Shown here in pieces: positions 8,234 through 17,017 of a stretch of 64,000 nucleotides of DNA (positions are counted from its first letter, which is position 1; every line of letters starts with the position of its first letter). The position numbers and the translations under genes are program-made. The DNA is from Nocardia sp. NBC_00416. GTDB lineage: Bacteria > Actinomycetota > Actinomycetes > Mycobacteriales > Mycobacteriaceae. The notes under the pieces are model-generated. The model saw only the letters and a program-made list of their open reading frames with translations. It made no database searches and was not told the origin of the DNA. The stretch covers positions 312,501 through 376,500 of the forward strand of contig NZ_CP107932.1 of the NCBI RefSeq assembly GCF_036032445.1. The letters run 5' to 3'.

Positions 8234-9028
8234 CTAGATGAGGTTCAGTGCAACCGCGATGGTGCCGAGCGTCGCCACGATGGAGGTCACGCCGACGTGC
8301 ATCCCGATCGACAGCCGGATGTCCTTGTGCCGCCAGGCGAGCCAGTATCCCGGGAACGTGAAGATCACCCGCGACACGAACACCCACGGCGACCAGAAGT
8401 GGTACAGCGCGAACAAGACCGTGCTGAGCACTGGCGCCCATCGGCCCAGGTGGGCGATGCGGGGCAGCAGGAAACCGCGGAAGTACAGCTCCTCGATGAG
8501 CGGCAGGGAGATTCCGGTCAGCGGCAGGCATATCACCATCGTGGTGAGCAGCATCGAGTGCGAGTATCCATCGAGGTCGAGGTAGGTGTTGTTGCCGCTG
8601 CCACCGGTGTCCGCGAACGGAAGCCATGAGAAGAATTCGAAGAAGAAGTTGTTCAACGGTGCCAGCGCGAACCCGAGCATCATCATCCACACGATGAGCG
8701 CGATGACCATCGCCAACAGATTGCCGCGCGGGACCGGCTTATCGGTGTAGTGCAGCACGCCGCGCATCGAGAACCGGCCGTTGCGCCGGCGGCCCAGCCA
8801 CAGCAGCCCCACCTGGAGCGGTATCAGAATCAGGCACAGGGCGATCGCCCAGCCCATGAAGGCCGGATAACCGATCGCCTCGACGAACGGTTCGGCGATG
8901 AGCAGGTAGGCGGCGACGATCAAGGCGCCGGGGACAAGATGCAACATGACCGACAGCGGCAGGGAGTGGCGGTTGCCCAGCAGCCGCTGAACTATCCCGT
9001 TCGGTCGCGTGTCTTCGAAGGCGCGCAT
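8234..9028 (-). CDS. CPBP (CAAX/ABI) family intramembrane protease
   Basis: 264 residues from the ATG at 9028, preceded by GAGGA at good spacing. Several membrane helices. The EELYFRGFLLP motif (EExxxR), FALYHFWSP (FxxxH) and the later GMHVGV histidine are the three conserved active-site motifs of this glutamic intramembrane endopeptidase family. Homologues process prenylated proteins or peptides or act in bacteriocin immunity and membrane stress. No precursor peptide is evident beside it. It lies between the MerR gene and the serine hydrolase, all on the minus strand. Confidence 0.88.
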   Translation of the reverse strand: MRAFEDTRPNGIVQRLLGNRHSLPLSVMLHLVPGALIVAAYLLIAEPFVEAIGYPAFMGWAIALCLILIPLQVGLLWLGRRRNGRFSMRGVLHYTDKPVPRGNLLAMVIALIVWMMMLGFALAPLNNFFFEFFSWLPFADTGGSGNNTYLDLDGYSHSMLLTTMVICLPLTGISLPLIEELYFRGFLLPRIAHLGRWAPVLSTVLFALYHFWSPWVFVSRVIFTFPGYWLAWRHKDIRLSIGMHVGVTSIVATLGTIAVALNLI

Positions 9029-9171
9029 GACAAGAATTCCTCGAACCTGTTGGTGAATGGGTAGGTGAAATGAGTGGGAGAGTGCCCACCCAGCCGGGCA
9101 GAGCCCGGCGGACAGGACAGGTGGACGGGCCACGCCGAGCCGGCTGAGTTCGGCGTGGTCCCGTTCGCTTG

Positions 9172-10734
9172 CTACTGACCCGGATCGGCCTGCCCGCCGC
9201 CGAACACCTCGGCGAGGAGCCTTTGCTGAGCATTCTGGAACGGCACCGCCGCAGACATTTCGGAGTCGTCCACGCAGGTCAGCGAGGCGGTCATGGTCTT
9301 ACTCCCGTCGCGCGTGCTGTACATCAGCGTCGCGTAGCCCGCGTGGCCGCCGTTGTGAGTGATGACGATCCCGCCGTCCGGGCCCAGGTCCCGCACGAAC
9401 ACCCCCAGGCCGTAGTCCATCGTCGGGATGCCCGTCGGATGCGGTGTGCACATCTCGGCCAGCAGCGCGGCCGGTAGGAGCTTGCCGCCCAGCAGTGCGG
9501 AGATGAATGTGGCCAGATCCGCGGTGGTCGAGATCATGTCACCGCCGCAGGGGTTCCAGGAGGGGTTGTGGCGGGTGACGTCGACGGTCTTCTCCTCGCC
9601 GTCCTCCTCGTACCGGTAGTAGGCGTGAGCGTGCGGCTCGGGGATCTCCGGCGAAGCGTCGGGCACCGCGGTGCCCGACAGCCCGAGCGGCCCCAGGATC
9701 AGCCGCTGCATCTCCTCGGCGAACGATCGGCCGGTGACCTTCTCGATCAGCAGCCGGGCCAGCACGTAGTTGGTGTTGGAATAGCTCCAGCCCTTCCCCG
9801 GCTCGAACCGCGCCGGCTTGGACAACGCCAGCTCCACCAGCTCCTGCGGCCGATAGGTGTGGAACCGGTTGTCCACCCACTCTTTACCCAAGGGGGTGCC
9901 CGGCGCCGGGATCCCCAGCACGATCGTCCCGTCTTCGTACATCTCGCCGGTGAAGTTGAACACTCCGCTGGTGTGCTGCAACAGCATTCGGACCGTGATC
10001 CGCTCGTCCAGCTCGAACTCGGGCAGGTAGTCCGCCCCCGGGGTGTCCAGCTCGATCTTGCCCTCGGCCACCAGTTGCAGCACCAGGGCCGCGGTGAAGG
10101 TCTTGGTGTTGCTGGCGATCCGGACGTGCCCGTCGATCGGCGGCTTCGCCGTCCCGCCCAGCTCGGCCACCCCGGCATTGCCGACCCACTCGCCCCGCTC
10201 ATCGTGCACGCGCAGCGACACCCCGAGGAAACCGGAATCGACGATCTCCTCGATCGCCTTCTGCAGTTCCGGGCGATCCTGCCCGACAGCGGCATTCGGC
10301 ACGGTGGCCGCGCGGTCCGCGGTGGCCACCCCGCCGGCGTCGAGGGCGGCGGTGATCTTGCGGGCCATTTCGGCTGTCGCGGGGCTGGGCCGGCCCTGGT
10401 GGGTCCGGGCTGCTTCGATGGCGACGAGGACGGTGGTGCGGAAGTTGCCGGCCTCGGCCGGATCCTGTTGCGCGAGCAGGTTCATGGTGGTGGTCAGGGC
10501 CGGCAGCACCTGGTCGGCGAGTTCGGCCACCGACGTGCCCGTCAGATCGATGTCCTTTGATTTCGCGGCGAGTACGTGCCCGACCGGACCGGTCGCGGTG
10601 TACAGAGCGAGGGAGCCTTTGGTGGCGATCTTGTGGGGTTTGCCGGCGGCGCCGGCGGCGGCGATCAGCGAGACGGCGCCGTAGGCGGCAGTCCGCAGAG
10701 TGCTTTTGTCCTGGTCGGAAAGGGTAATCGACAT
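9172..10734 (-). CDS. Serine hydrolase (beta-lactamase/DD-peptidase fold) with extra N-terminal domain
   Basis: 520 residues, about 140 longer than a usual class C-type serine hydrolase. Residues 1-130 form a separate domain with a low-complexity Ala-rich start (LRTAAYGAVSLIAAAGAAG). Residues about 150-510 are the beta-lactamase-fold domain with SNTK (the SxxK catalytic motif) and YSN (YxN). There is no signal peptide, which is unusual because such enzymes normally act outside the cytoplasm. GGAG precedes the ATG. The promoter region carries the palindrome at 10801-10813. Confidence 0.82.
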   Translation of the reverse strand: MSITLSDQDKSTLRTAAYGAVSLIAAAGAAGKPHKIATKGSLALYTATGPVGHVLAAKSKDIDLTGTSVAELADQVLPALTTTMNLLAQQDPAEAGNFRTTVLVAIEAARTHQGRPSPATAEMARKITAALDAGGVATADRAATVPNAAVGQDRPELQKAIEEIVDSGFLGVSLRVHDERGEWVGNAGVAELGGTAKPPIDGHVRIASNTKTFTAALVLQLVAEGKIELDTPGADYLPEFELDERITVRMLLQHTSGVFNFTGEMYEDGTIVLGIPAPGTPLGKEWVDNRFHTYRPQELVELALSKPARFEPGKGWSYSNTNYVLARLLIEKVTGRSFAEEMQRLILGPLGLSGTAVPDASPEIPEPHAHAYYRYEEDGEEKTVDVTRHNPSWNPCGGDMISTTADLATFISALLGGKLLPAALLAEMCTPHPTGIPTMDYGLGVFVRDLGPDGGIVITHNGGHAGYATLMYSTRDGSKTMTASLTCVDDSEMSAAVPFQNAQQRLLAEVFGGGQADPGQ

Positions 10735-10800
10735 GGTGGTCGCTCCATCGAATCTGCTATGTCCCGGTCGGCGTCGTGCCGCTGCGACGAGCTTCCACCC

Positions 10801-10813
10801 TGACCTAAGGTCA
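10801..10813. promoter_or_regulatory. Palindromic operator upstream of the serine hydrolase
   Basis: TGACCT-A-AGGTCA is a perfect inverted repeat with a 1-nt centre. On the minus strand it overlaps TTGACC (10814-10809), a good -35 box, so a factor bound here would control the serine hydrolase gene. The MerR protein at 7416 is a candidate. Confidence 0.45.
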
Positions 10814-10991
10814 ACTGCAATCGTGATCTAGCTCATAGCTACACCGTTCTTGTCGGCACCCCATCGCCGCTGCTCGAGCCTTTCGTTGTTTTTCGCGCGA
10901 GTACTAGTGGGACCCCACGACCGGGGTTCGCGAATGTTCGGTGATGCTGCTGCGCGGACCCGGTTTCGCAGCCTGCTGAGCCCGCGGACGG

Positions 10992-11957
10992 TCAGCCGGT
11001 GACCCGGGTGCCGACGGTGTGCACGACGACGACATGGGGGTTCCACGGCACCAGGGCGTCGACGGACCGCTGCAGCGATTCGATCGGGGGCAGGTCTTCG
11101 GGCGCCCGGATCTGGACGGTGGCGGTATCGCTGTGCAGCGTCACGTCGGTCACCTGCGCGCCCGGGACGTCGCGCAGCCACTGGCGGGTGGCGTCGGCGA
11201 TCTGCTCGGCCCACAGTGAGGTCAGCGAGTTGACGACCATGGGCACCGCGACCACGACGAGCGCGGCGGCGAGCACCGCATAGGCGCGGCCCCGCCGGGC
11301 GGCTCCCGCGCCGGCTTCGTGGGCGTACCCGGTGAACACCAGCACCAGCGTGGTGGTGATGATCATCGCGATCATGTTCGACGCGAACAGCACGAACGCG
11401 CCGAGCGCGAGATTCGGTGCGCCCGAACCGAGGCAGACGCCGACCACCGCCAACGGCGGGACCAGTGAGATGGCGATCGCCACCCCGGGCAGCACATCAC
11501 CGACATCGCGGCGGGTGACGGCGATGGCGCCGACCAGACCGGTGGCCAGGGCGGCGGTGAGGTCGACCAGCCGTGGCGAGGTCCGGCCCAGCACCTGGGA
11601 ATTGGCGAGCACATCGGTGGGGTTCGGGAGCGTCTGGGCCACCAGGATGCCCAGTGCCACGACCGCCGCGGCGCCCGCCACGACCAGCAGCAGACTCTGG
11701 ACCACCAGCCGGGCCCGGCCCGTCGTGATGCCCAGCCCGACTCCCAGGATGGGCACCGACAGCGGCGCGACGATCATGGCGCCGATCACCGTGGCCGTGG
11801 AATCGCCGACCACGCCCGATACCGCGATCACTCCGGACAGTACGAGCATCAGCCAGAACGCCGAGCGTTTGGCACGGGTGTCGCCGACGCTCAGGTCGAG
11901 GCGATCGGTGATCTCGTCGAGTGACCGGCGTTGAGTTGCGGGAACGAGCAGTGACAC
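10992..11957 (-). CDS. DUF389 multi-pass membrane protein
   Basis: 321 residues from a GTG. Helical segments run from about residue 35 to 245, with family-typical stretches VIGAMIVAPLSVPILGVGLG and DVLPGVAIAISLVPPLAVVG. A soluble C-terminal domain of about 75 residues follows. The family (TIGR00341) has no proven biochemical role. The gene starts 10 nt after the stop of the 65-residue gene upstream, so they form an operon. It sits at the edge of the LAL/AI-2E/SulP block. Confidence 0.85.
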   Translation of the reverse strand: MSLLVPATQRRSLDEITDRLDLSVGDTRAKRSAFWLMLVLSGVIAVSGVVGDSTATVIGAMIVAPLSVPILGVGLGITTGRARLVVQSLLLVVAGAAAVVALGILVAQTLPNPTDVLANSQVLGRTSPRLVDLTAALATGLVGAIAVTRRDVGDVLPGVAIAISLVPPLAVVGVCLGSGAPNLALGAFVLFASNMIAMIITTTLVLVFTGYAHEAGAGAARRGRAYAVLAAALVVVAVPMVVNSLTSLWAEQIADATRQWLRDVPGAQVTDVTLHSDTATVQIRAPEDLPPIESLQRSVDALVPWNPHVVVVHTVGTRVTG

Positions 11958-11967
11958 GGTCGCGCCC

Positions 11968-12165
11968 TCAGTCCGGGAGCCGTCGCATCTCGATCACGGT
12001 GAGCCCGAGATTGTCGATCCGGGCCAGGATGGCCCGGATGCCGGTGGGATCGGTGACCGGTCCCGACAACACGGTGGTGCCGCTGGCTCGATCGCCGTCG
12101 AGCTCGGGGAAGGCGGCGAGTGCGCGTTCGGAGAGTTCGCCGTCGATGGTGAACTGGTATCGCAT
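11968..12165 (-). CDS. Small conserved actinobacterial protein, 65 residues
   Basis: The ATG at 12165 is preceded by GGAG at normal spacing. The sequence (MRYQFTIDGELSERALAAFP, then TTVLSGPVTD and LGLTVIEMRRL) matches a small alpha/beta protein I know from many actinobacteria, with no assigned function. It is cotranscribed with DUF389. A weak version of the block's shared inverted repeat (TCACCC-N5-GGAGGA read on the minus strand) lies about 85 bp upstream. Confidence 0.75.
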   Translation of the reverse strand: MRYQFTIDGELSERALAAFPELDGDRASGTTVLSGPVTDPTGIRAILARIDNLGLTVIEMRRLPD

Positions 12166-12296
12166 CGCCGTCTCCTGCCTCGTCCGGACGGCGACAGGTG
12201 CCGCCGTGCAGGATTCGAGTGTGTCGCGCGGCGACGGTGCCGCGCATCCTCCGGACCGGGTGAAGGGGTCGCCGCTGCGACGGGAGCGGGCCGGAC

Positions 12297-14921
12297 TCAG
12301 AGCAATCCGGTACGGCGCGCTTCCTGCAGCGTTTCCATCCGCGACCCGGTGCCGAGTTTGGTGTAGATCCCACGCAGATGTGTTTTCACGGTGTTGATGG
12401 AAACCCCCAGGTCGTCGGCGATGTGCTGGGTCGTCCGGCCGGAGGGCAGCTGCCGCAGGATGGTCAGCTCGGTGGCGGTGAGCGCCGGATGATGGTTGTG
12501 CCGACGCGTGTGGTGGCCGGCGCGCACGGTATCGGCGAACGCGCTGCGGTGGCCGAAACATCCCGCGTAATAGTCGAGCAGATCGATCGTGCCCGGCACA
12601 TCGAAGAACGGCCGGGTGATCCGATGAGTGGCCGCGATGCACAGACCGTTGTCGACGGCTTCGCGGGTTTTGGAATCGTTGCCGAGCTGGTGGTGGGCGC
12701 GGGCGTAGAGCAGCCAGCCGGTCAGCTGCGCGACCGGGTGGGGGCCCGGTGACGCCGACAGCAACGGTTCGACCTGGAGGACCACTCCGTGATGATTACC
12801 GCCGACCGCGGTGAGCGCGGCGCCGGACAGGACGGTGTCGGGGGTGCGGCCCAGCACTGTCCGGGCGCGTTCGGCCAAACGCTGGGCGGTACCGGTTTCG
12901 CCGGCCGCCAGCAGCGCCCACACCGAGGCGCTGAGCAGGCTACCGCTGAGCACCGGCGGCGGGTCGGCATCGAGGAGGCGGCCGATACTGCGGCGCAGCC
13001 GATCCGCGGCGGCGCCCCGATCGGCCGCGTGCTGGCAGTCGAGCAGACTGCCCACGACGTGCGGCAGCCAGCCGGCGACCGGACCCGGTGTCCCGTCCCG
13101 CCGGATGTGCTCGGCGCACAGGATGCGGATGTGGCCCGGTTGCGGTTCGGTGCCCTGCAGATAGGCGCCGTAGGCCTCCAACGCCGTCGCGTGCACGGTC
13201 TCCGGCAGATCCAGCAGGTCGTGGTCGCGCGCGATGGCGCAAGCTCGTTCGGCGCGCTGGCGCATGGTCGTGATCGATCCGGCCAGCCCGGCGGTGACCG
13301 CGAGCCGGGTCACCGCGATCAACCGGAGCCGGGGGTGGCAGCGGGACCGGGTGCGGGTCAGCGCGATCCGCAACCGCTCCTCGCCGCGGCCCAGTTCGCC
13401 GCGCATCGCCAGCGCGGTTCCGGTGGTCACCGCGAGATAGCCGTCCAGGTCGGGCCGGTCGGCGGGCAGCATCCGATCCGAAAACGCCCCCGTCTCCGCG
13501 GTGCTGCCCGTCGCCACTGCCAGCTCCGCGTCGACCGCGGTGGTGAGCGCCTCGAGCCGGTGCGGCCCCGCCAACGAGAGCGGATCGTCGTCGGCGAGCA
13601 GCCGGGCGCTGTCCCGATACGCCTGCGCCGAACCGCTGTCACCGTGCAGCAGCGCGTCGGTGACCTGCAGCAACCGCAGGTAGGGATCGGCCAGGACATC
13701 GGGCGCCGTCGCGGCGAGCGAGTCGAAAAGCGCCTCACCGTCGCCCGCGAACACCAGCGCCAGTGCGTGCTCGGCCAGGAAACCCGCCAGCGGCCGGTGG
13801 TCGGCCACGGCGAGCAGATGCGGGAGCGCGGCGCGCAGCTCGCCGGCCGACATCAGCTGGCGCGCGGCGCGCAGCCGCAGATCCGCGCACATATCCGTAC
13901 CGAGGCGGTTGGCCTCGGCGTGGAAGTAGGCCCGCAGCATCGGATGGTACGTGTGCCAGACCTTGCCGCCGCGCGAGATCGACGTCATCGGGAAGTTGAG
14001 GCGGTCGAGTTCGTAGAGCCAGTGCGCCGCGCCGCCGCCGACCAGCGCGTCGGCGAGTTGCTCGGTGAATTCCTCCGGGACGCTGGTGCAGGTCAGGAAC
14101 TGGCGCAAGGCCGGTGAGAGGGTGTCGATGAGTTCGCCCACCAGCAGATCGGTGAACGCGTGCGGCGGCCGGGCGAGTGCGGTCAGGGCGTCGCCGTGGT
14201 CGCCGGTGTTGGCGCTCAGGTAGATCGCGGCGATGCGGACCAGCGCCGCCCACCCCTGGGTGAGCGACATCAGGGTCCGCAACGCCTCCTGGTCGAGTTC
14301 GCAGCTGTGGCCCTCGCACAGCAGGGCCGCCTCCTCGGTGGACAACGCCAGGTCCGGGGCGCTCCATCGGGTCAGCCTCGAGTGCAGTTCCAGCAGATGC
14401 CACCGGATCGGCGGATCGAAACGTGCGCACAGCACGGTCGTCACGGTGGACGGGGCGTGCTGCAGAAAGTATTCGAGCCCGGCCAGTGCGAGCGGATCGG
14501 TGATCAGATGCGCGTCGTCGATGACCAGCACGGTCGGCGCGGAGCTCTCGGCCAGCGCCGCGATGACCGACTCCGCCTCCCCGACACCCGCGGCCGGCTG
14601 CCCGGTTCCCGGCCCGGAGAGTCCGAGATCCGCCCGCAGTCCCGCCCACGGCGAGGCCTGGTCGCGGACGGTGATCCAGGCGATCCGGGTTTCGCGGTGC
14701 GCCCGGTGCGCCGCCCAGTCCGCGACGGCGACGGTCTTACCGATCCCGACCGCGCCGCAGATCAGCAGCACGCCGCCGTTGCCGCCGCCGACCACCGAAT
14801 CCAGCACGGCATGCAATCGCGGCCGGGATACGGGGGTGAAGGGAAACACCGGGATATGTGATCGCGCCCGGGCCCGCGAAACCGAACGGCCCGTTAGATC
14901 CAATGTTGGCGAAGTGGTCAC
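12297..14921 (-). CDS. LAL-type LuxR family regulator (MalT-like ATPase)
   Basis: 874 residues. The start is the GTG at 14921, chosen because GGGAGG lies 5 nt upstream; the longer frame to 14960 lacks such a site. The Walker A motif GAVGIGKT is near residues 56-63 and a Walker B-like VLVIDDAH near 145. A long helical TPR-like middle follows, and then a C-terminal LuxR/GerE HTH (LTATELTILRQLPSGRTTQHIADDLGVS in outline). LAL proteins are large ATP-dependent activators. It lies at the edge of the block containing the shared TCACCC-N5-GGGTGA sites. Those sites centre near -44, the usual place for LuxR-type activators, so it is the leading candidate regulator. Confidence 0.88.
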   Translation of the reverse strand: MTTSPTLDLTGRSVSRARARSHIPVFPFTPVSRPRLHAVLDSVVGGGNGGVLLICGAVGIGKTVAVADWAAHRAHRETRIAWITVRDQASPWAGLRADLGLSGPGTGQPAAGVGEAESVIAALAESSAPTVLVIDDAHLITDPLALAGLEYFLQHAPSTVTTVLCARFDPPIRWHLLELHSRLTRWSAPDLALSTEEAALLCEGHSCELDQEALRTLMSLTQGWAALVRIAAIYLSANTGDHGDALTALARPPHAFTDLLVGELIDTLSPALRQFLTCTSVPEEFTEQLADALVGGGAAHWLYELDRLNFPMTSISRGGKVWHTYHPMLRAYFHAEANRLGTDMCADLRLRAARQLMSAGELRAALPHLLAVADHRPLAGFLAEHALALVFAGDGEALFDSLAATAPDVLADPYLRLLQVTDALLHGDSGSAQAYRDSARLLADDDPLSLAGPHRLEALTTAVDAELAVATGSTAETGAFSDRMLPADRPDLDGYLAVTTGTALAMRGELGRGEERLRIALTRTRSRCHPRLRLIAVTRLAVTAGLAGSITTMRQRAERACAIARDHDLLDLPETVHATALEAYGAYLQGTEPQPGHIRILCAEHIRRDGTPGPVAGWLPHVVGSLLDCQHAADRGAAADRLRRSIGRLLDADPPPVLSGSLLSASVWALLAAGETGTAQRLAERARTVLGRTPDTVLSGAALTAVGGNHHGVVLQVEPLLSASPGPHPVAQLTGWLLYARAHHQLGNDSKTREAVDNGLCIAATHRITRPFFDVPGTIDLLDYYAGCFGHRSAFADTVRAGHHTRRHNHHPALTATELTILRQLPSGRTTQHIADDLGVSINTVKTHLRGIYTKLGTGSRMETLQEARRTGLL

Positions 14922-15047
14922 GGTGCCTCCCGAAGACGTCGTCCGAAACAGCACTAGCACTCACTCACTCGGCCGCAGCCTACCGGAGTAACGACCCCTC
15001 TCAGCCGGTCGGGAACCAACCTGTTACCTGGGCGTATCCGTTCGAAT

Positions 15048-15093
15048 TCATCCCCGCCGGGTGAGTCGTGCACCCGTTCGACGGCCATAGCGT
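15048..15093 (+). promoter_or_regulatory. Site A: shared inverted repeat and TAGCGT promoter of the AI-2E operon
   Basis: TCATCC-N5-GGGTGA occupies 15048-15064. TAGCGT at 15088-15093 follows after 23 nt. The centre of the repeat is about 44 nt before the predicted start of transcription. The same arrangement recurs at 16966 and 19840. Being palindromic, the site could also act on the LAL gene to its left. Confidence 0.6.
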
Positions 15094-15146
15094 GGAGGGG
15101 TCGCCGCGCCCGGGGACACCGGTATCCGACGCAAACGAGGTGGGCC

Positions 15147-15287
15147 ATGTCGTTCTGGGAAGCGCTCCGGCCGGTCGTGCCCCCACTGCTCGCCGCACCG
15201 GTGTCGCCGATCTCGCGCGGCCGCGGAACGACCGAGTGGACGGCGGCTCCGGCCGAGCGGCGGGTCGAGGCCGAGGCCGTGCCGTGA
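15147..15287 (+). CDS. Small protein of 46 residues ahead of the AI-2E gene
   Basis: The ATG at 15147 follows GAGGTGGGCC. The peptide (MSFWEALRPVVPPLLAAPVS, then RGRGTTEWTAAP and AERRVEAEAVP) is Pro- and Arg-rich with a hydrophobic first half. Its stop TGA overlaps the GTG start of the AI-2E gene in a GTGA junction, the signature of translational coupling, so it is probably translated. No family recognised. Confidence 0.5.
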   Translation: MSFWEALRPVVPPLLAAPVSPISRGRGTTEWTAAPAERRVEAEAVP

Positions 15288-16411
15288 CCGATCAGGCCCC
15301 CGGCGCGGCCGACTCCGCGTCGGGGAGCGCCGGATCGGAGCGGTGGGCGATCCCGCGCGGTCTCATCGTGCTGCTCGTCGCGGCCGCCACGGTCGTGGCC
15401 ATCACCGGGGCGAAAGCGTTCTCCGGTGTGCTCGGCCCGGTGTTCCTGGCCCTGATGCTGGTGATCGCGGCGCAGCCCATCCAGACCTGGATCCAGCGCC
15501 GCGGCCGTCCCGCGTGGGTGGGCATGATCGCCGCTCTGGTGGTGGTGTATCTGGTGCTGCTGGGCCTTGCGGCCGCGCTGGTGGTGTCCGCGGCCCAGTT
15601 GGCGACGGCCCTGCCGGACTATTCCGACCAGTTCTCCTCGCTGTTCGATCAGGTTCGTTCGCTGCTGGAGCGGTTCGGTGTGGACCATGACCGGATACAG
15701 CACGCGCTGAGCGGATTCGATATCGGCAAACTGGTCGACGTCCTCGAAGCCGCGCTGCGCGAACTCGCCGGTGTGTTCTCGAATCTGCTGTTCGTGCTCG
15801 CCCTGCTGCTGTTCATGGCGTTCGACGGCATGTCCGTCGGGCGCCGGATGGGCGCGGTCGCGGGTTTGCGTCCCGATATCGCCCATGCCCTGACCACCTT
15901 CGTCGCCGGCACCCGCAAATACCTGATCGTCTCCACCGTTTTCGGGCTCATCGTGGCGGTGCTCGACGGTGTGGCGCTGTGGATGCTGGCCGTGCCGTTC
16001 CCGTTGCTGTGGGGACTGCTGTCGTTCATCACCAACTACATCCCGAATATCGGTTTCGTGATCGGGTTGATCCCGCCCGCGCTGCTGGCCCTGCTCGACG
16101 GCGGGTTCGGGAAGATGGTGTGGGTGATCGTGCTCTACTGCGTGTTCAACGTGTTGGTGCAGTCGGTGATCCAGCCCAAGTACGTGGGCGACGCGGTCGG
16201 GCTCAGTGTCACGGTCACCTTCCTGTCCCTGGTTTTCTGGGCCTGGGTGCTGGGCGCGCTCGGGGCATTGTTGGCCATTCCGCTCACCCTGCTCGCCAAG
16301 GCGCTGCTGTTCGATATCGATCCGTCGACGCGCTGGATGGACGTGCTGATCAGCGATCGGCCGCCCGCTTCCGAACCGGAGGACACGACCGACGCCGACC
16401 CCGCGTCCTGA
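15284..16411 (+). CDS. AI-2E family (TqsA/PerM-like) membrane transporter
   Basis: 375 residues from the GTG at 15284. Eight or so membrane segments start at about residue 25. The pattern of two N-terminal helices, a central soluble stretch (DQFSSLFDQVRSLLERFGVD) and the conserved SFITNYIPNIGFVIGLIPPA and QPKYVGDAVGLS segments is diagnostic of the AI-2E/PerM family. Members export small molecules or ions; this one has no proven substrate. It is expressed from site A together with the 46-residue peptide. Confidence 0.87.
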   Translation: MTDQAPGAADSASGSAGSERWAIPRGLIVLLVAAATVVAITGAKAFSGVLGPVFLALMLVIAAQPIQTWIQRRGRPAWVGMIAALVVVYLVLLGLAAALVVSAAQLATALPDYSDQFSSLFDQVRSLLERFGVDHDRIQHALSGFDIGKLVDVLEAALRELAGVFSNLLFVLALLLFMAFDGMSVGRRMGAVAGLRPDIAHALTTFVAGTRKYLIVSTVFGLIVAVLDGVALWMLAVPFPLLWGLLSFITNYIPNIGFVIGLIPPALLALLDGGFGKMVWVIVLYCVFNVLVQSVIQPKYVGDAVGLSVTVTFLSLVFWAWVLGALGALLAIPLTLLAKALLFDIDPSTRWMDVLISDRPPASEPEDTTDADPAS

Positions 16412-16432
16412 CCTGTCGCGCGTCGTCCGGTT

Positions 16433-16449
16433 TCACCCGGAACGGGTGA
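16433..16449. promoter_or_regulatory. Site B: shared inverted repeat before DUF7144 gene 1
   Basis: TCACCC-GGAAC-GGGTGA is the best-conserved copy of the repeat, 61 bp before the ATG at 16511. No TAGCGT box is present at the expected place; TACGCA at 16468 is the nearest -10-like sequence. Confidence 0.55.
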
Positions 16450-16510
16450 GGTGAACCGGCAGTGGGCTACGCAAGAGTCGACGCCACACCTGCGCTCGGA
16501 AGGAGTGGAG

Positions 16511-16936
16511 ATGACAACCGCACGGGAACCGATGACGAGTAGTTCCGGCCACGCCCCGCTGCGGCAGGGGGTCGCCGCCGGCACCTCCATCGCCGCCGCC
16601 ATCCTCTTGCTGACCGTCGGTGTGTTGTCGGTCCTGGAGGGCATCGCCGCGGTCGCCGAGGACGAATTGTTCGTCGTCGGCGTCGACTACGTCTACGAGT
16701 TCGACGTCACCACCTGGGGCTGGATCCATATCGTGCTGGGTGCGTTGCTGATCCTCGCCGCGATCGGGCTGATGACGGGCACGGGTTGGGGACGGGTGTT
16801 CGCGATCTGTATCGCCGCGCTGTCCATCCTCGCCAATTTCATGTGGCTGCCTTATTACCCGTGGTGGTCGATCCTGGTCATCGCCCTCAATATCGTCGTG
16901 ATCTGGGCGATCGCCACGTGGCGGCCGCGGGCCTGA
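16511..16936 (+). CDS. DUF7144-type four-helix membrane protein (copy 1)
   Basis: 141 residues from the ATG at 16511, preceded by AGGAG. Four membrane helices are separated by short loops, with the typical YEFDVTTWGWIHIVLGALL and ANFMWLPYYPWWSI segments. The family has no known function. A paralogue is encoded at 21910 in the same block. The gene has its own copy of the shared inverted repeat (site B). Confidence 0.8.
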   Translation: MTTAREPMTSSSGHAPLRQGVAAGTSIAAAILLLTVGVLSVLEGIAAVAEDELFVVGVDYVYEFDVTTWGWIHIVLGALLILAAIGLMTGTGWGRVFAICIAALSILANFMWLPYYPWWSILVIALNIVVIWAIATWRPRA

Positions 16937-16965
16937 CGCGAGCGCGCGGCACCGGCCGGCGGAAC

Positions 16966-17011
16966 TCACCCTCCTCGCATGACGCGAACCGTCCGGCCCG
17001 GCGCATAGCGT
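16966..17011 (+). promoter_or_regulatory. Site C: shared inverted repeat and leaderless promoter of GAP-SulP operon
   Basis: TCACCC-N5-GCATGA occupies 16966-16982. TAGCGT at 17006-17011 follows after exactly 23 nt, as at site A. The -10 ends 6 nt before the ATG at 17018, so the mRNA should be leaderless and the repeat centres at about -44. Confidence 0.6.
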
Positions 17012-17017
17012 GGTGCG

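Noticed and set aside
12789..14117. 442-codon plus-strand frame inside the LAL regulator
   Set aside because: Antisense frame of low complexity; the minus strand encodes a complete regulator with Walker and HTH motifs.
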